Under the pieces are notes generated by a model. It was given only the letters and a program-made list of their open reading frames with translations, ran no database searches and was not told where the DNA came from. DNA of 64,000 bases, taken from positions 56,014,509 to 56,078,508 of the forward strand of contig CM039132.1 of the NCBI GenBank assembly GCA_022036555.1, given 5' to 3'. The position numbers and the translations under genes were made by a program. This stretch comes from Microstegium vimineum (taxonomy: Eukaryota > Streptophyta > Magnoliopsida > Poales > Poaceae). Position 1 is the stretch's first letter. The number at the start of each line of letters is the position of its first letter. Below, piece by piece: positions 46,798-59,708 of this stretch.

Positions 46798-49700
46798 ATG
46801 ATGGGGGTGGTGGATGCTTCCATAGGGTGGCTGCTGCAAACCATCCTTGGGAGCCTCTTCACTGAACAGATCGAAGCCTGGGCTCGTGGTGTTGGGCTTG
46901 ACGAAGATGTGGACAACCTCAAGTCTGAGATGAGGAATGTGCAGATGGTGCTTGCTGCAGCTGATGGAAGGAGGATCGAGAACAAGCCACTGGCCCAGTC
47001 CCTGGATGAGCTGAAAGAGATGCTTTATGATGCTGAAGATGTGATGGACGAGGTCGACTATTATCGGCTCCAACAACAGATCGAACAAGGTACCCCACTC
47101 AGATCCCTGCTGTTCTGTAATTGTCTTCCATGTTTCTTGCCTTACTTCTGCCTCTTAAAAGTTGTCACTTTGCTGTTCAATCTGCTACTGTGTTTAATCG
47201 TGGTTCATTTGAGATGCTAATAATTTTTAGCAGTTTCAGGGTAATATCTGCTTTTGCTTGAGTGTCTTTCTCTTGCTAATTCATATCACAACTACCTATT
47301 TGCTAATGCAGGGGTAGGCTGTACTAATCCTGAGGAGAGTTCTGTGTCTTCTTCCACTTCATCTTTTCAACTAGCATGTACTAGTACCACAAGCCGATTT
47401 CTTAGTTGGTGCACACGTGGCAGAAAAAGGAAGAGAGAGGAAGAGCCAGCTTATAACACCATTTCTGAGAGGATCAGGGGGATGGTAAATCGTTTAGGCA
47501 AACTTCGCAATTCTGTGCGGGAAGTTCTTCAGCTAGAGATCTCATGCCCCCATTGCAATTGCAAACCAGAGTTATTGTGTGGCCAGGAACACGCGCCTGA
47601 CGACTTCTTTTCCAGTTGAAGACAAGGTATACGGAAGGGATGTGGAGAGGAACAAGATAGTAGAGCTGTTAATAAATGGGAAATCTAGTGATCTACAGGT
47701 TCTGCCTATAGTTGGCATCGGTGGTGTTGGGAAGACAACACTTGCTAGGTTTGTGTATGGTGATCGAAGAATCAGAGAACATTTTGATCTGCAAATTTGG
47801 GTTTGTGTGCCCACTAACTTTGACCCAATGCGACTGACACGTGAGATCTTGGAGCATGTATGCACAGATAGACAACAGTTCGAAAAAATCACCAACTTCA
47901 ATGTGCTGCAGGATACCCTTCTGAAGAAACTGGAAAACAAAAGATTCCTGCTTGTATTTGATGACACGTGGGAGGAAAAGGATAGGGGAGGATGGTTTAG
48001 CCTGTTAGCTCCACTAAAACACAATCATGTACCTGGCTGCATGATTTTAGCAACAACATGAAGACCATCAGTTGCAAAAATGATAGAAACAATGGATTCA
48101 GTATCAGTGAAAGGTCTGGATGAAAAAGATTTTTGGCTGTTCTTCAGGAGATGTGCATTTGGTGATGAAAGCCACGAGGGCCATCCTATTTTGCAGTCCA
48201 TTGGGAAGCATATTGTTCAAGCACTGAAGGGGTGTCCACTAGCTGCACGGAGTGTCGGTGCACTTTTGAATAGAAATGTTACTTATGAGCACTGGAGGAC
48301 AGTTCAAAACAAATGGAATTCTCTTCAAGAAGATATAGATGATATTTTACCTATCTTGAAGCTCAGTTATGATTTTTACCAGTCCACATGCAACACTGTT
48401 TCTCGTACTGTTCTCTGTTTCCAGAGGATTACCGATTTGATGGGGGGGAATCTGGTCCATGCTTGGATATCACAAAATTTTGTGCAGTATGAAGACTCTT
48501 CCAAGAGATTGGAGGAAACAGGGAAGCAATATTTGGATCATTTAGTTGGTTTGGGCTTCTTCCAAAAGGTTGGCTCAGACTATGTCATGCATGACCTAAT
48601 GCATGAATTGGCTCAGTTGGTTTCGCAAAATGAGTGTGCCACAATAAATGGATCCAACTCTATGAACATCCAACCAACTGTCCACCATTTGTCAATCATA
48701 ACCACCGCTTATGAGAAAGATGGTCATCTCACTATCCCTTGTGACAAATTTGAGAACATACTAGAGAATATTGGGTTTTCAGAAAGACTGAGGACCTTGA
48801 TGGTTTTTGGCCGGAGCAGCATACGTTTATTAAGGTGCCTACAAACTTTATGTATGAAGTCAAAAAGTTTACGAGTCGTGAGGATTTATGTGACGCATAA
48901 CGATGTCAGCACTACATCGAAGTTGTTAAATCCACATCATCTGCGCTATCTTGAATTTGTTGGGGTCTTCTCTGACACAATTTTTTGGGCAGATGTAGAA
49001 CTTAAGAAGAATATTGTTCTTCCTCATGCTTTGACAAAATTTTATCACCTTCAGTTCTTCAACGCCGACATTGGCAACAATATTTCTGTACCTACTTGTA
49101 TGAATAATCTCATTAATTTACGGAATATTATTGGTCATGAGAAAGTGCACTCAGAGATTGCTGGTGTTGGCAAGTTGACCTCTCTTCAGGGACTAAAATT
49201 CAAGGTTCGAATCGTTGATGAATTTGATATAAGACAACTTCGATCCATGAGCAAGCTTGTAACTCTGGAAATTTCTCAACTTGAAAATGTGAAGACCAAA
49301 GAACAAGCTAGCAGAGCTAGTCTGATAGACAAAGAGTATCTGCAAAGGTTGTCCTTATCATGGAATGATATCAGTGTGGGCCTTGATCCTTGTGCATCTA
49401 GAATAGAAGATGTGATTGAGGGTCTTCAACCTCATGAGAACCTCAGAAGTCTACGCATAACTAGGTTCAGTGGTGCTACCTCACCAACCTGGCTTGCTAG
49501 TAATGTATCTATTAAGATGTTGCAGATACTTCATTTAGAGGAATGCAAGGAATGGAGAATTCTTCCTCTCCAATTGCTTCCGTCCCTTAGGAAGCTGAAA
49601 ATGACAAGGATGTGGAACTTGACAGAAATTTCAATTCCTTCGTTAGATGAGTTGGTATTGATTGAGATGCCAAGATTGGAAAAATGTCTTGGTGCTTATG

Positions 49701-52150
49701 GGATGGAATTGGCCTCACAACTAAGGGTAATTATCATCAAGGGGTGCCCTCAACTGAATGAGTTCACTCTTTTCCAAAGTTACTCTTCTTTCCTTGCCGA
49801 GGAGCAGTCATGGTTTCCGTTTCTCAGCAAACTGACCATCTGTTATTGTCCTCATATAATGTAAGTAATCCTCTTTAATTTTGCTTCAATAGTATCAGTA
49901 CTCATTTGCAATTTTGGCACACTTACTTAGATAAATGATAAATGATATTGCAGGAACTGGGAAATCCTTTCACTTGGAGGAATGCGGGCACTCAAGGAGT
50001 TGAAGTTAATGGATATGCATCTTGTGAGAAAATTGTCAGTTCCTTCTCTGGAGAAGTTGGAGTTGATTAAAATGCCAAGCCTAGAAAGGTGCAGTGAGTT
50101 GAGAGGCCCTCTATTTTCATCTTCACAAGAAGAGCAGAAGGTGTGCCTATCTAGTCTTGGTAGCCTCATCATCCGCGATTGCCCTAGACTGATGGTGCCA
50201 TTTCCTGTTCCACCTGTTGGTTATGTACGAGAACTTTTCATCAAAAAAGGAAAACTATCAATAGATATGAATGGCACGGAGCTCTATATTAAATCCAATG
50301 ACTTGAGTGTGCTGGATGACCAGATCTTAGCATTCCAAAACCTCAGGGGCATGACAACGTTGAATATATGGAATTGTCCAAAACTGGTTTCTATTTCAAG
50401 TGAAGGTTTCAGCCAGCTCATCAGTTTAGTGTCTTTGAATATATACAACTGCCCTAACTTGCTCAAGCCACTCATCACATTAGAGGCTGGCTCGGAAAAC
50501 AGTTTATCTGGAAGCATTCCTGCCCTCCCATCTCTCAAACATCTCAAAATTTCTTCTTCCGGCATAGCAGGGTGGTGGCTGACTAAAATGCTTCCTCATT
50601 TGTGATCCCTTGAGGGTCTGAACTTACGTGACTGTCCACAGATTAAATGGTTATCTATCAGTCAACCATCAAAAAGGGAAGGAAGCAGCAGTTTGGTTTC
50701 AGCAGTGGCATTGTCTGCAGAAGACCAAACACTATTGAAAGTGCCATCTAACATCCTCTGTTCTTTAAAGGGACTAACTATTTCTGGATGTGTAGATCTG
50801 GAGTTTTATGGTGGCAAGGGAGGCTTCGGAGGATTCACCACTCTTAAGGAGCTACACATTGATGGTTGCCCAAAGCTGGGCTCGTTGTTGGTAATTGGTA
50901 CAAAAGATGATGGTAGTAGCAACATGGATGTTGCATTACTCCCACCGTCTCTTAAGAAGCTAAGCATTTCTGGTTGTCCCAAGCTGGTGTCGTTGTTGGC
51001 AAGGGATATGACAGATGATACTAGTAATGTGGATGTTGGGTTACTCCCGTCATCACTTGAAGCTCTTTCTCTTAGTCATCTCCCGGACAACATGCAGTTC
51101 TACTTCCTTAAAGGCTTATCCCACCTCCGATACTTGAACCTCACGGATAGCCCATGTTTGAGGCATGTACAACTCCATCCGTTCGCGGCCTTGGAGCACT
51201 TGCAGCTTTGGAGGTGTGAACAGCTGGGTGCGTTGGAGGGCTTGCGATTCCTTGGCTCTCTTCGAAGATTGGGAATCGAGATGAATCCTGAATTGTCTGC
51301 TGCATGGAGTCGGGATCCAAAGCTACAGGAGCAAGAGCAAGGAGGAAATCAAGTTGGAATGCTTCCTTCGTCAATTACCAGACTTAAGATCTCCAATCTC
51401 ACAAACAATGTCCAGTCCCGTCTGTTGTCCTGTGTTCCTGCCATAAAACAACTTGTGGTATGCGAAAGTCCAGAATTGACATCTCTACAGCTGGGATACT
51501 GCACGGCACTGGCATGGTTAGAAATTAGAGATTGTGAGTCGCTTGCTTCGATTGAAGGCTTCCAGTCCATTACAAACCTGACGGTCTTCACAGTAGCTAC
51601 CTCCTCCAGCTTGCCTGCATGGATGGAGCATTTATTGCAACAGCAAGGAGCCTGTGAGGTCTTGTGTCAACTGACAACACTTGAGATTGAGGACGCCTCT
51701 ATCCTTACCGTGGCCCTTTGCAAACAGCTCACGTCTCTACGGTATCTAGATTTTGATGGAAAGAAAACGAGTCTGATGGTGAGCCTAACGGAAGAACAGG
51801 AGAGGGCGCTCCAGCTCCTCACCTCCCTGAAACAGCTTAGTTTTTATGGCTACCCAAACCTCCTGTTACTTCCTGCAAATCTACGAAGCCTTGTCTCCCT
51901 CAAGTACCTGGTGATCAACTCCTGTCCTAGCATCTCAGGCAGGCTGCCGGAAATGAACACTTCATGTCAGCTTTCTTTGTCCCGTTGCAGCAAGGAGCTA
52001 TCTCAGCAATGCAAAGAATTGGAGGAATGGAGAAGGGAGATGTTGCACTACAAGTTACAGCAGGCTATGCTGCTGCAGCACTCGCCGTCTTCACTCTTCT
52101 TCAACTCATGTATATTTGCCGTATTTTGGCCTTTATGGACCAGCAAGTAG
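46798..52150 (+). pseudogene. NLR2: CC-NBS-LRR pseudogene paralogous to NLR1
   Basis: It has the same architecture as NLR1: exon 1 46798-47089 (starting with a double ATG), exon 2 47312-49860 and exon 3 49954-52150. Lesions found against NLR1: (1) an extra base in the C5 run at 47547-47551 shifts frame before the NB-ARC; (2) TGA at 48059-48061 replaces the second Arg-type codon of the RNBS-B motif; (3) a lost T near 48373-48377 and a gained G in the G7 run at 48442-48448 compensate each other but scramble about 25 codons covering RNBS-D; (4) TGA at 50603-50605 in the LRR. P-loop GIGGVGKTTLA, kinase-2 LLVFDDTW and VMHDLMHELAQ are still readable. The C-terminus differs from NLR1 and lacks its 84-bp duplication. 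A full receptor cannot be made; only truncated products are possible. Confidence 0.92.
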
Positions 52151-52405
52151 TCATGAACATCTCTTTGCTTGAATATTTATACATATAACTGTTGCCATTC
52201 TATCTCATGCTGCATAAATCTGTTATCTACTTGCTTACAGCTATGTTAATAATAGAACACTATTGGTGTAAGCTTCTGCAGCTTGCCTATTCTATTAGGA
52301 AGGCTTAAGCAGACGTGTACCTTTTGTGTGGTGTGTGTCTCCTGCCTATTTCTTTTCTTCCGCTCGCTGAAAGCTAGAAAGAAGCATATCTCATCTTATC
52401 ATCTG

Positions 52406-52438
<33 letters not shown>

Positions 52439-52484
52439 AGTGTGTTGAGCTGTGTTTGCCCGCAACCAACATGTGTGCCAGGAG
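52151..52484. other. NLR2 3' flank with a poly-A tract
   Basis: Contains a run of about 22 A at 52418-52439 after a cacacacacac stretch, and no gene. Confidence 0.5.
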
Positions 52485-52765
52485 GAAGGAGCTGAGGATA
52501 CTGCACGGCACCGACGAAGTTGGAAGTTAGAGATTGTGAGTCGCTTGCTTCCATCGGCGGGGAATTCCAGTTCATTACAAACCTGACATCCTTCACAGTA
52601 GCGGCCTCCTGCAGCTTACCTCCATGGATAGGATAGAGCTTTTGTTGCTGCAGCAGCAATGTGCCTGTGAGATGATGACAGAGCTTGAGATTGGGGACTC
52701 CTCGATCCTTACAATGCCTTGATTGATGCCCCTCTGCAAACAGCTCACACGAGTCGCATCTAAAG
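52485..52765 (+). pseudogene. LRR fragment of a fourth NLR copy
   Basis: The sequence matches NLR2 at about 51490-51740 and NLR3 at about 57400-57660 in order: gatactgcacggcac, agagattgtgagtcgcttgc, acaaacctgac...tccttcac, cctccatgga and ctctgcaaacagctcac. There are deletions and frame breaks. It is a relic of an unequal exchange or a lost gene. Confidence 0.8.
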
Positions 52766-54043
52766 ACTCGAAGACTCGTCGCTGAGATCTTTTTAAAGAC
52801 TCTAAACCCCACACATCTAGACGGGACCTCACCAGGGCGTACGGCATCTATGGACGGTTCTAGTCAGCCTAACCGCTCTAAGCCTAAAGCTTTGCCGTCT
52901 TTGAATTGAAGCAACATTCAATTGTACATTGTCAATCGTCCGTTTATATTTATTTATATAGGGTGACTGGCTTCGAAGATATAGTTGGATTTGGATCCAT
53001 GTCGAGCATATTACCAAAATACGCAAGTTCCCAATCCAACTCACTTTGACCTCCTACCTATTAGTACAAGGAACAAGGGACTTATTTAATCTTTCTTTCT
53101 AAATTTGTTGAGTCCTGATCGAATGAACAGAGAACAATAGGACTTATTTAATCTTTCTCTCTAAATTTGCTTCAGACACCGCAATGCTTCGGACTCTTTT
53201 GGCGTGTACTCCTTTTTACAAGATAGTATCATTTTACCTTCTTTATTATCATTATTATATATACTAGTAAAGTATATCCGGACGGTACAATAATAATAAA
53301 ATAAAACATGTTGTGGTACAAAATATTTAGATATAAATATGTTTAATTTTCGGAATTTTTTTTACAATGGTTGGAGAAGCGATGAGAGGCGATATGTGTG
53401 TCTATGATCGGTGGGCCCAAAACATAGAAAGCGATGAGAGGCGATGGAAAAAATGCGAGGGGAGGCGATTGTTGTGTCTGATAAGTGGACTCATATGTGT
53501 TACGTCGTCTCTCATCGTCTTTTTAATTGAGGAGATTAGAACTCCAAATAGAGCAGTGGTAATTATTTTTTCGTAGTTCTTTTTTTAGTGAAGGGTAAAA
53601 GGGTAAAAATACATAATTGCAAATAATTTTTTTGAGTAGTATTCTTATGGTGTATAATTCAAGTAACGAAATATGGGTTGTTACTTTTCAGATATTGGAA
53701 ATTCATTTTTTTTTCATTAAGGAACAATTCAGAATTCGCGAAACTTCAGTTTTGTACGTAACGCTTCAGCTAGGCTTGTTCGGAATTATCGGGAGAAACC
53801 AAACAACAAATATGCCTTTATTTCAAATTTTAGACTGAGCAATGATCAAGAGTAAACGTAATTTGCATCTCATGGTCACGAATACTTACGTAATTTGCAC
53901 CTCGTGATCAAGAATAATTTATGGAGCCGGGTCTACCGGACAAGAAATCCAAAACACCTTTCACATTTATAATCTCCCCTATAATTAAAAACTTCTCTAG
54001 GTCAATTCTCTCCTTCAAGATCAACGGCTCACAGCACATCTAT
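52766..54043. other. Intergenic, AT-rich
   Basis: 53365-53520 has an inverted relation between gcgatgagaggcgat and ctctcatcgtct and could be a decayed MITE. Nothing else was recognised. Confidence 0.4.
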
Positions 54044-54169
54044 CACGCATCCAACGCCTGAGATTACAAAGTTAGAAACCGGTCTTACTCTCCCACCACA
54101 CGTAACCACGCATCCAACGCCTGAGATTACAAAGTTAGAAACCGGTCTTACTCTCCCACCACATGCAAC
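54044..54169. repeat. Two-copy 63-bp tandem repeat
   Basis: cacgcatccaacgcctgaga at 54044 recurs at 54107 with only a few differences across the 63-bp unit. The ORF at 54029-54247 is created by this repeat. Confidence 0.9.
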
Positions 54170-54319
54170 GTCGCGACCACAGTTCGAATCCTCGAATCCT
54201 CTTCCAATCCCGTCTCTCCCACCTACGCCGAGGCGTCGAGCCCCCACGCCTGCGCTCTCTACAGCCAGACCGCACCCGCAGCCACCGTCACCGCCGACGG
54301 TGATAGATTTGGGCTCCGT

Positions 54320-55076
54320 TCAATCAGGAAGTGGTTCCTGGATGACGAACGCGTCGAGGACAAGCTCCCGGAGGTGGGGGGGGGGGGGAGCGTGTGGTGC
54401 GCTTGAGCCTGGAGGTGCTGGGGACCGTGCAGAGGCCGAGGTGCAGGCGGGTGACGGAGGTGCAGCCATAGAGCGCGCGCGGTAGAGGATTGTCGATCAG
54501 CCATGGGCGGTTGAGTAAGACGAGCTCTTGGACGCCCTTAGCGGCGAGGACCTCTAGCCAGCGTTGGACCTCGGCCTGGTGCGACGCCAGGTGGCAGCGG
54601 GAGAGGTGGACGCAGCGGAAGGGGCCCGGGTGCGCGTCCATGACGCGGGACGCCATGACGACGACTGCCCTGGACAGGACGTCCTCGCCTCCGGGCATCC
54701 TGCGGTCGGCCGAGACCCAACGCGGGAGGATGTGGGCGTCGACGACGGCGAGCGGCACAGAGCGCCAGAGGCCTTGCCAGCGCGTGGCGAGAGCGGCGGT
54801 GCGCGCGGCGTCCTTGGCGGGGAGCCGCGACACGACGTCCCGGAGCAGCTCGTCGGGGAGGAGGCTGATGCGGTCGACGCCGTCGGCTGGGGCCCGCGCG
54901 GCGGGAGACACGGGTGGGTCGGGGATGGCACTGTACGCATACGTGAGGAACATCGCCGCGCTCTGCATCAGCGGGTCCGGAACGTCCACGCCGTCGCGCT
55001 CCAGGTGGCTCCGCGGGCTGTCCTCCGCGTTGCTCACGCTGACGTCCACGCTCGTGAGAAATTGCTGCTCCTCCAT
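54320..55076 (-). pseudogene. Truncated F-box protein gene
   Basis: The start is chosen at 55076 (MEEQQFLTSVDVSVSN), because upstream codons look like leader. The F-box covers residues about 68-110: DRISLLPDELLRDVVSRLP then TRWQGLWRSV, typical of the cereal F-box/LRR-FBD family, whose proteins recruit substrates to SCF ubiquitin ligases. Early LRR-like text follows (VHLSRCHL, VQELVLLNRPW, VTRLHLGLC). The frame then enters a run of 13 C on the coding strand (54376-54388), beyond which the family-like reading (HLRELVLDAF) is in another frame and both frames stop by 54320-54326. Family members are usually over 400 residues, so about half, including any FBD, is missing. A short F-box protein might still be made. 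Confidence 0.75.
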
Positions 55077-56112
55077 GGTCGCCGCCGCGCTGGAGCGCAA
55101 GCGGAGTGGAGTGGAGGAGGATTTGAGGACTGGGGCGGCGTTTGTAGCGGAGTGGAGGAGTGGCAGGAAGTGAAGTGTATCTAGGGTTATTTTTTGCTGG
55201 GCCAAATGAAACCAACCGCTATCGGGCCCATCACGCACTCTTCTATTTTTGTGCAGAAGCAGGCTTCATAAATTCGTACTGGAACGTATTTGTCCATTCA
55301 AGAGATCATTTTCCCCCTATAAAAAATCAAAAGATCATTTCGATAAGTTAGTTAATTAAGGTAGAAATGCAAATATGGGCAAATATTGTTACCGAATCAT
55401 TTTGTTGTTTTTATGTGAATTTTTAAAATTATGCCGTGACGTTAGCACAAACAAATATACTAAGTAGAAACTAATACAAATGGAAAACACGTTTCCACCT
55501 GTAATTGTACGTTTATTTGATGCCTTAACTCTTTGGATGACAAACTAATTGGCATAGCTAAATATAGGACAAACCAAAGCTGTGGACACGTATGTATAAG
55601 AAACAAACAAATCCACTGAACATAATTTTCGTACTCCGCGCCGTCAGAGAAGGGCGTCGAGCCGTCGACGGAGCTCTACCCTGTCGTTCGAGCAGGGGCT
55701 CCGTCCGCAGCCCACCCGCACCGGCAGGCTGCGCGGTAGAGCTCCGTCGCGCCAGAGATAAGGCCTCCTGCGCCGTTGGGGAGCTCCGCTTTCCCAGGAC
55801 CCGCCCATTGGTGTCGTTGTTCCCGTCCTCGGCGCTCGCTCCATTGTCCCAAATTGATGAAGCTATATGCAGTCACAAGCCAATATTAATATCAACTTGA
55901 GTCTAACATTGTTGATCCCTCATGAATCTCACTTCTAACTCTAGTGTTATTTCTTGAGCACTACTGTATGGCCTAGGCTTAAACGTTCGCATATACCATT
56001 CGAAGCGCAGTCTACAACCTAATTTTGAATAAAATTCAAAATGAAAGAAAGATACAAGAAACACAAATTCAACTTATCGTGACAATAAAAAAATGTAGCA
56101 ACTAATGAGATA
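55077..56112. other. F-box upstream region and spacer
   Basis: The GC-rich patch at 55640-55850 holds low-complexity ORFs on both strands with no recognised domain. The rest is AT-rich. Confidence 0.4.
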
Positions 56113-56329
56113 CTCTCTCCGTCCTAAATTATAAGTCATGTTGGCTTTTCTAATTACATAGGGCTTTTGCCACACACCAAGTTATATGTTTTTTCTACAA
56201 GCGCGACCATAGGAGTACCTGAACCCAGAGGTGGCTCAGGCAGCACAAGATTCAAAAGTCATTAATACAAACAAGCAACCGAAAAAAAACGACCCAAGCC
56301 TAAGGCTAAGACTAAACGACCTGAGGGAG
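56113..56329. mobile_element. Stowaway-like MITE with TA target site
   Basis: It begins CTCTCTCCGTCCTAAATTAT and ends CGACCTGAGGGAG, flanked by TA at 56111-56112 and 56330-56331. The interior is more diverged than usual, possibly with an insertion. Confidence 0.65.
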
Positions 56330-57078
56330 TACAGTATATATGTATTGTGTTAAAATGGACAGAGAGGGACAATAGTGGTACATACATGAAGAAAGATGAA
56401 ATAATGCAGCTTCTTCTTCTTCTGAAAGATTGTACAAAAACAAACATCGTCTGCCCTTGGTTAGCAGCGATCATACCTGATGGCCTAGATATGTTCCTGA
56501 GACAATGAATTAACGGGCACAACAGAAACAAGCATAAGTAACTTTTTTGCTTCTTTTCCTGATTTTGTTTTGTCATTGGTCTGTAATGATACTGCTTGAT
56601 CTTTAATACAGTTTTTGTTTCACAAAACAAAAAAAAGAAGCATAAGTGGTAGCAGCTGGGGCTGCAATCAAAATTCACGTCCCTGAGGGAAAACGGCAAC
56701 AACAAATAAACCAATGAACAAAGCTAGGATGGGCAAGAATGACGGGAAGGCCATACACGTCCCTGATCAAAATATGCATCACTTGAACCACAGGGCCTCT
56801 GCAATATGCACCAACCGCGCCGTGCGTACATTCCACAAGGCCTAATGTTTGTATGGCACCTGCCCAAATGTACAAACTCATGGGCGAAGAAGGTATAGGA
56901 AGAGGAACCATGTATAAAACATCTCGCGTGAGTGCAGTCTGCAAAACAATTAAATAATTAATTACCACTATAAGCAACAGGAGGATGAGGATGTCAATTT
57001 ATTCTGAAGACAAAGTGTACCTTGGAATGGAAGTATATATACGCTCAGGCTAATAATAAATAACCTTGTCATTAGTCA
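56330..57078. other. NLR3 3' flank, homologous to the NLR1 3' flank
   Basis: The complement of 56690-56870 matches 41780-41990 in ordered blocks. The duplicated unit therefore includes about 0.9 kb after the NLR stop codon. No gene. Confidence 0.55.
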
Positions 57079-57859
57079 TCACTCATCTCCGTTCTCCATT
57101 CTTGCCATTCTTTGCATAGCTGAGATAGCTCCTCGCCGCAATTGGACACAGAAAGCTGACAGCCCAGAGATGCTCGGACAGGCCAAGATTCCCAGGAACC
57201 TGAGGGAGACGAGGCTTCGCAGATCTGAAGGAAGTAACATGAGGTTTGAGTAGCCCCGAAACCAGAGCTCTTTAAGTGAGGCGAGCTGCTGGAGCGGTCT
57301 CTCTTGTTCCTCTGTTAGGCTCATCATCGGGCTCGTATTTTTCCCGTTGAATTCTAGGAATCGAAGAGACGTGAGCTGTTGGCAGAGGGACATGGTAAGA
57401 ACAGAGGCGTCCCCAATCTCAAGTTCTGTCAGTCGAGACAAGACCTCACAGGCCCCTTTTTTTGTGTGTGAATAGACCTCACAGGCCCCTTGTTGCTGCA
57501 ACAAAAGCTCCATCCATGGAGGTAAGCTGGAGGAGGCAGTTACAACTACTTTGAAGGACGTCAGGTTTGTAATAGACTGGAAGCCTCCAATCGAAGCCAG
57601 CAACTCACAATCTCTAATTTCTAACTGTGTCAGTGTCGTGCAGTATCCCAGCTGTAGAGATGTCAATTCCGGACTTTTCCGTACTGTCAGTATAGTTATG
57701 GCAGGGAGGCAGGAAAGCAGATGGGACTGGACATTGTTTGTGACATTTGAGATCCCAAGTGTGGTAATTGACAGAGGAAGTAATCCAATCTGATTTCCAC
57801 CCTGTTCTTGCTCCTGTACTTTTGGATCCCGCTCCCATGCAGCAGATAACGCAGGACAC

Positions 57860-58210
57860 ATCTCTATTTCCAAGCTTTCAAGAGAGCTGAGCAATTGCAA
57901 GCCCTCCAACGCACCTAGCTGTTGACACCTCGAAATTGTCAAGCTTTCAAGAGAGCTGAGCAATTGCAATCCCTCCAATGCACCCAGCTGTTGACACCTT
58001 GAAATTTCCATGCTTCGAAGAGAGGTGAGGAATTGCAATCCCTCCAATGCACCCAGCTGTTGACACCTCGAAATTGCCATCCTTTGAAGAGAGGTGAGGA
58101 ATTGCAATCCCTCCAACGCACCCAGAAGTTGACAGCCTGAAATTGTCATGCTTCGAGGAGTGGTGACGAATTGCAAGCCCTCCAACGCGCCCAGCTGTTG
58201 ACATGTGAAA
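57860..58210 (-). repeat. 69-bp LRR unit amplified five times in NLR3
   Basis: The marker gttgacac/g recurs at 57921, 57990, 58059, 58128 and 58197, exactly 69 bp apart, so each unit encodes 23 residues with core QLGALEGLQ(F/L)L. NLR1 has two such units (about 40035-40150) and NLR2 one (about 51215-51260). The reading frame is preserved across all units. Confidence 0.92.
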
Positions 58211-59488
58211 ATTTGCAGCTCCCTCAAAGCCGTGCACGAATGGAGCTGTACACACTTCAAAAATGGGCTATCCCTGAGTCTCAAGTCCCTGAGGTAGGCC
58301 AGACCTTTAAGGAAGTAGGAATGCAAGTTTTCTGGGAGATGACTAAGAGAAAGCACTTCAAGTGACGACGGGAATAATCCAACATCCACGTTACTAGTAT
58401 CATCTTTCATATCCCTAGCCAACAACGACACCAGCTTGGGACAGCCAGAAATAGCTAGCTCCTTGAGGGACGGTGGGAGTAATCCAACATCCATGTTACT
58501 AGTGTCATCGTACTTAGTGCCGCTCACCAACAACGAACCCAGCTTTGGGCAATTATCAATCTCTAGCTTCTCAAGAGCGGTGAACTCTCTGAAACCTCCT
58601 TTGCCACCATAAAACTCTAGATCTGCACATCTAGAAATATTTAGCTGCTTTAGAGAACAGAGGATGTTAGATGGCACTTTCAGTAGTGTTTGGTCTTCTG
58701 CTGACAACGCCACTGCTGAAGCCAAACTGTTGCTTCCTTCTGTTTCTGTAGGTTGACTGATCAATAACCATTCTATCAGTGGACAGTCATAAAAGTGTAA
58801 TGTCTCAAGGGACCGCAAATGAGGAAGAATTTTAGTCAACCACCCGCCTGCTATGCCGGACGTAGAAATCTTGAGATGTTTGAGAGATGGGAGGGTGGAG
58901 ACGTTTCCATATGGACCGTTTTCTGAGGGAGCCTCTAATGTGACGGGTGGATTAAGCAAGTTAGAGCAGTTGTATATATTCAAAGACGCTAAGCCAGTGA
59001 GCTGGCTGAAACCTTCACTTGAAATAGAAATCAATTTTGGACAATTTGATATACTCATAGATGTCATGTCCCTGAGATTATGGAATGCTAAGATCTGGTC
59101 ATCCAACACAATCAACTCATTGGATTTTATATAAACCTCTTTGTGTTTCATATTTATTGATAGTTTTCCTTTGAATAAAAGTTCTGGTACATGACCAAAG
59201 AGTGGAACAGGAAACAGCACCATGCTAGGGCACTCACGGATAATGAGGCTACTGAGACTAGATAGGCACACCTTCTCTTCTTGTGAAGATGAAAGTAGAC
59301 ACCTTTCCAGGCCTGGCATTTTAATTAACACCAATTTCACCAGAGAAGGAACTGACAATTCTCTCACAAGATGCAGATCCATTAACTTCAACTCCTTGAG
59401 TGCCCGCATTCCTAAGTGAAAGGATGTCCCAGTTCCTGCAATATCATTTATCTAAGTAAGTGCGCCAAAATTTGCAAATCAGTACTAA

Positions 59489-59708
59489 AGGCCTGTTTGG
59501 CAGAGCTCTAGCTCACAGCTCTATGCAGAATCTGGTGTTTGTTTAATAAAATAAAATATCTTAAACTTCTAATTTTAATCTAAAACAAGAACAAGGTGAC
59601 TCAACAAAAGATCCTCGATCAGCCCACAGCTCCACCTCAACAGATTTCTAGAGCCAGAGATGACTAGCTCTAGCTCTACGAATTCGTAGAGCTATACCAA
59701 ACGGGTCC
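59489..59708. mobile_element. hAT-like MITE in NLR3 intron 2
   Basis: The ends are ggcctgtttggcagagctc and the complement of gagctataccaaacgggtcc. The homologous introns are 79 bp (NLR1) and 93 bp (NLR2) and lack it, while the NLR3 intron is 310 bp. They act as empty sites, so the insertion followed the duplication. Confidence 0.8.

Noticed and set aside
54490..55184. ORFs of 206-227 codons on the plus strand opposite the F-box gene
   Set aside because: No domain. The minus strand carries a clear F-box, and the openness is due to high GC.
57860..58210. CRISPR-like regular repeat
   Set aside because: The 69-bp period is coding (23-residue LRR units) with no spacers, in a plant gene.
57551..59419. 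Plus-strand ORFs across NLR3 exon 3
   Set aside because: Antisense shadows of the LRR.
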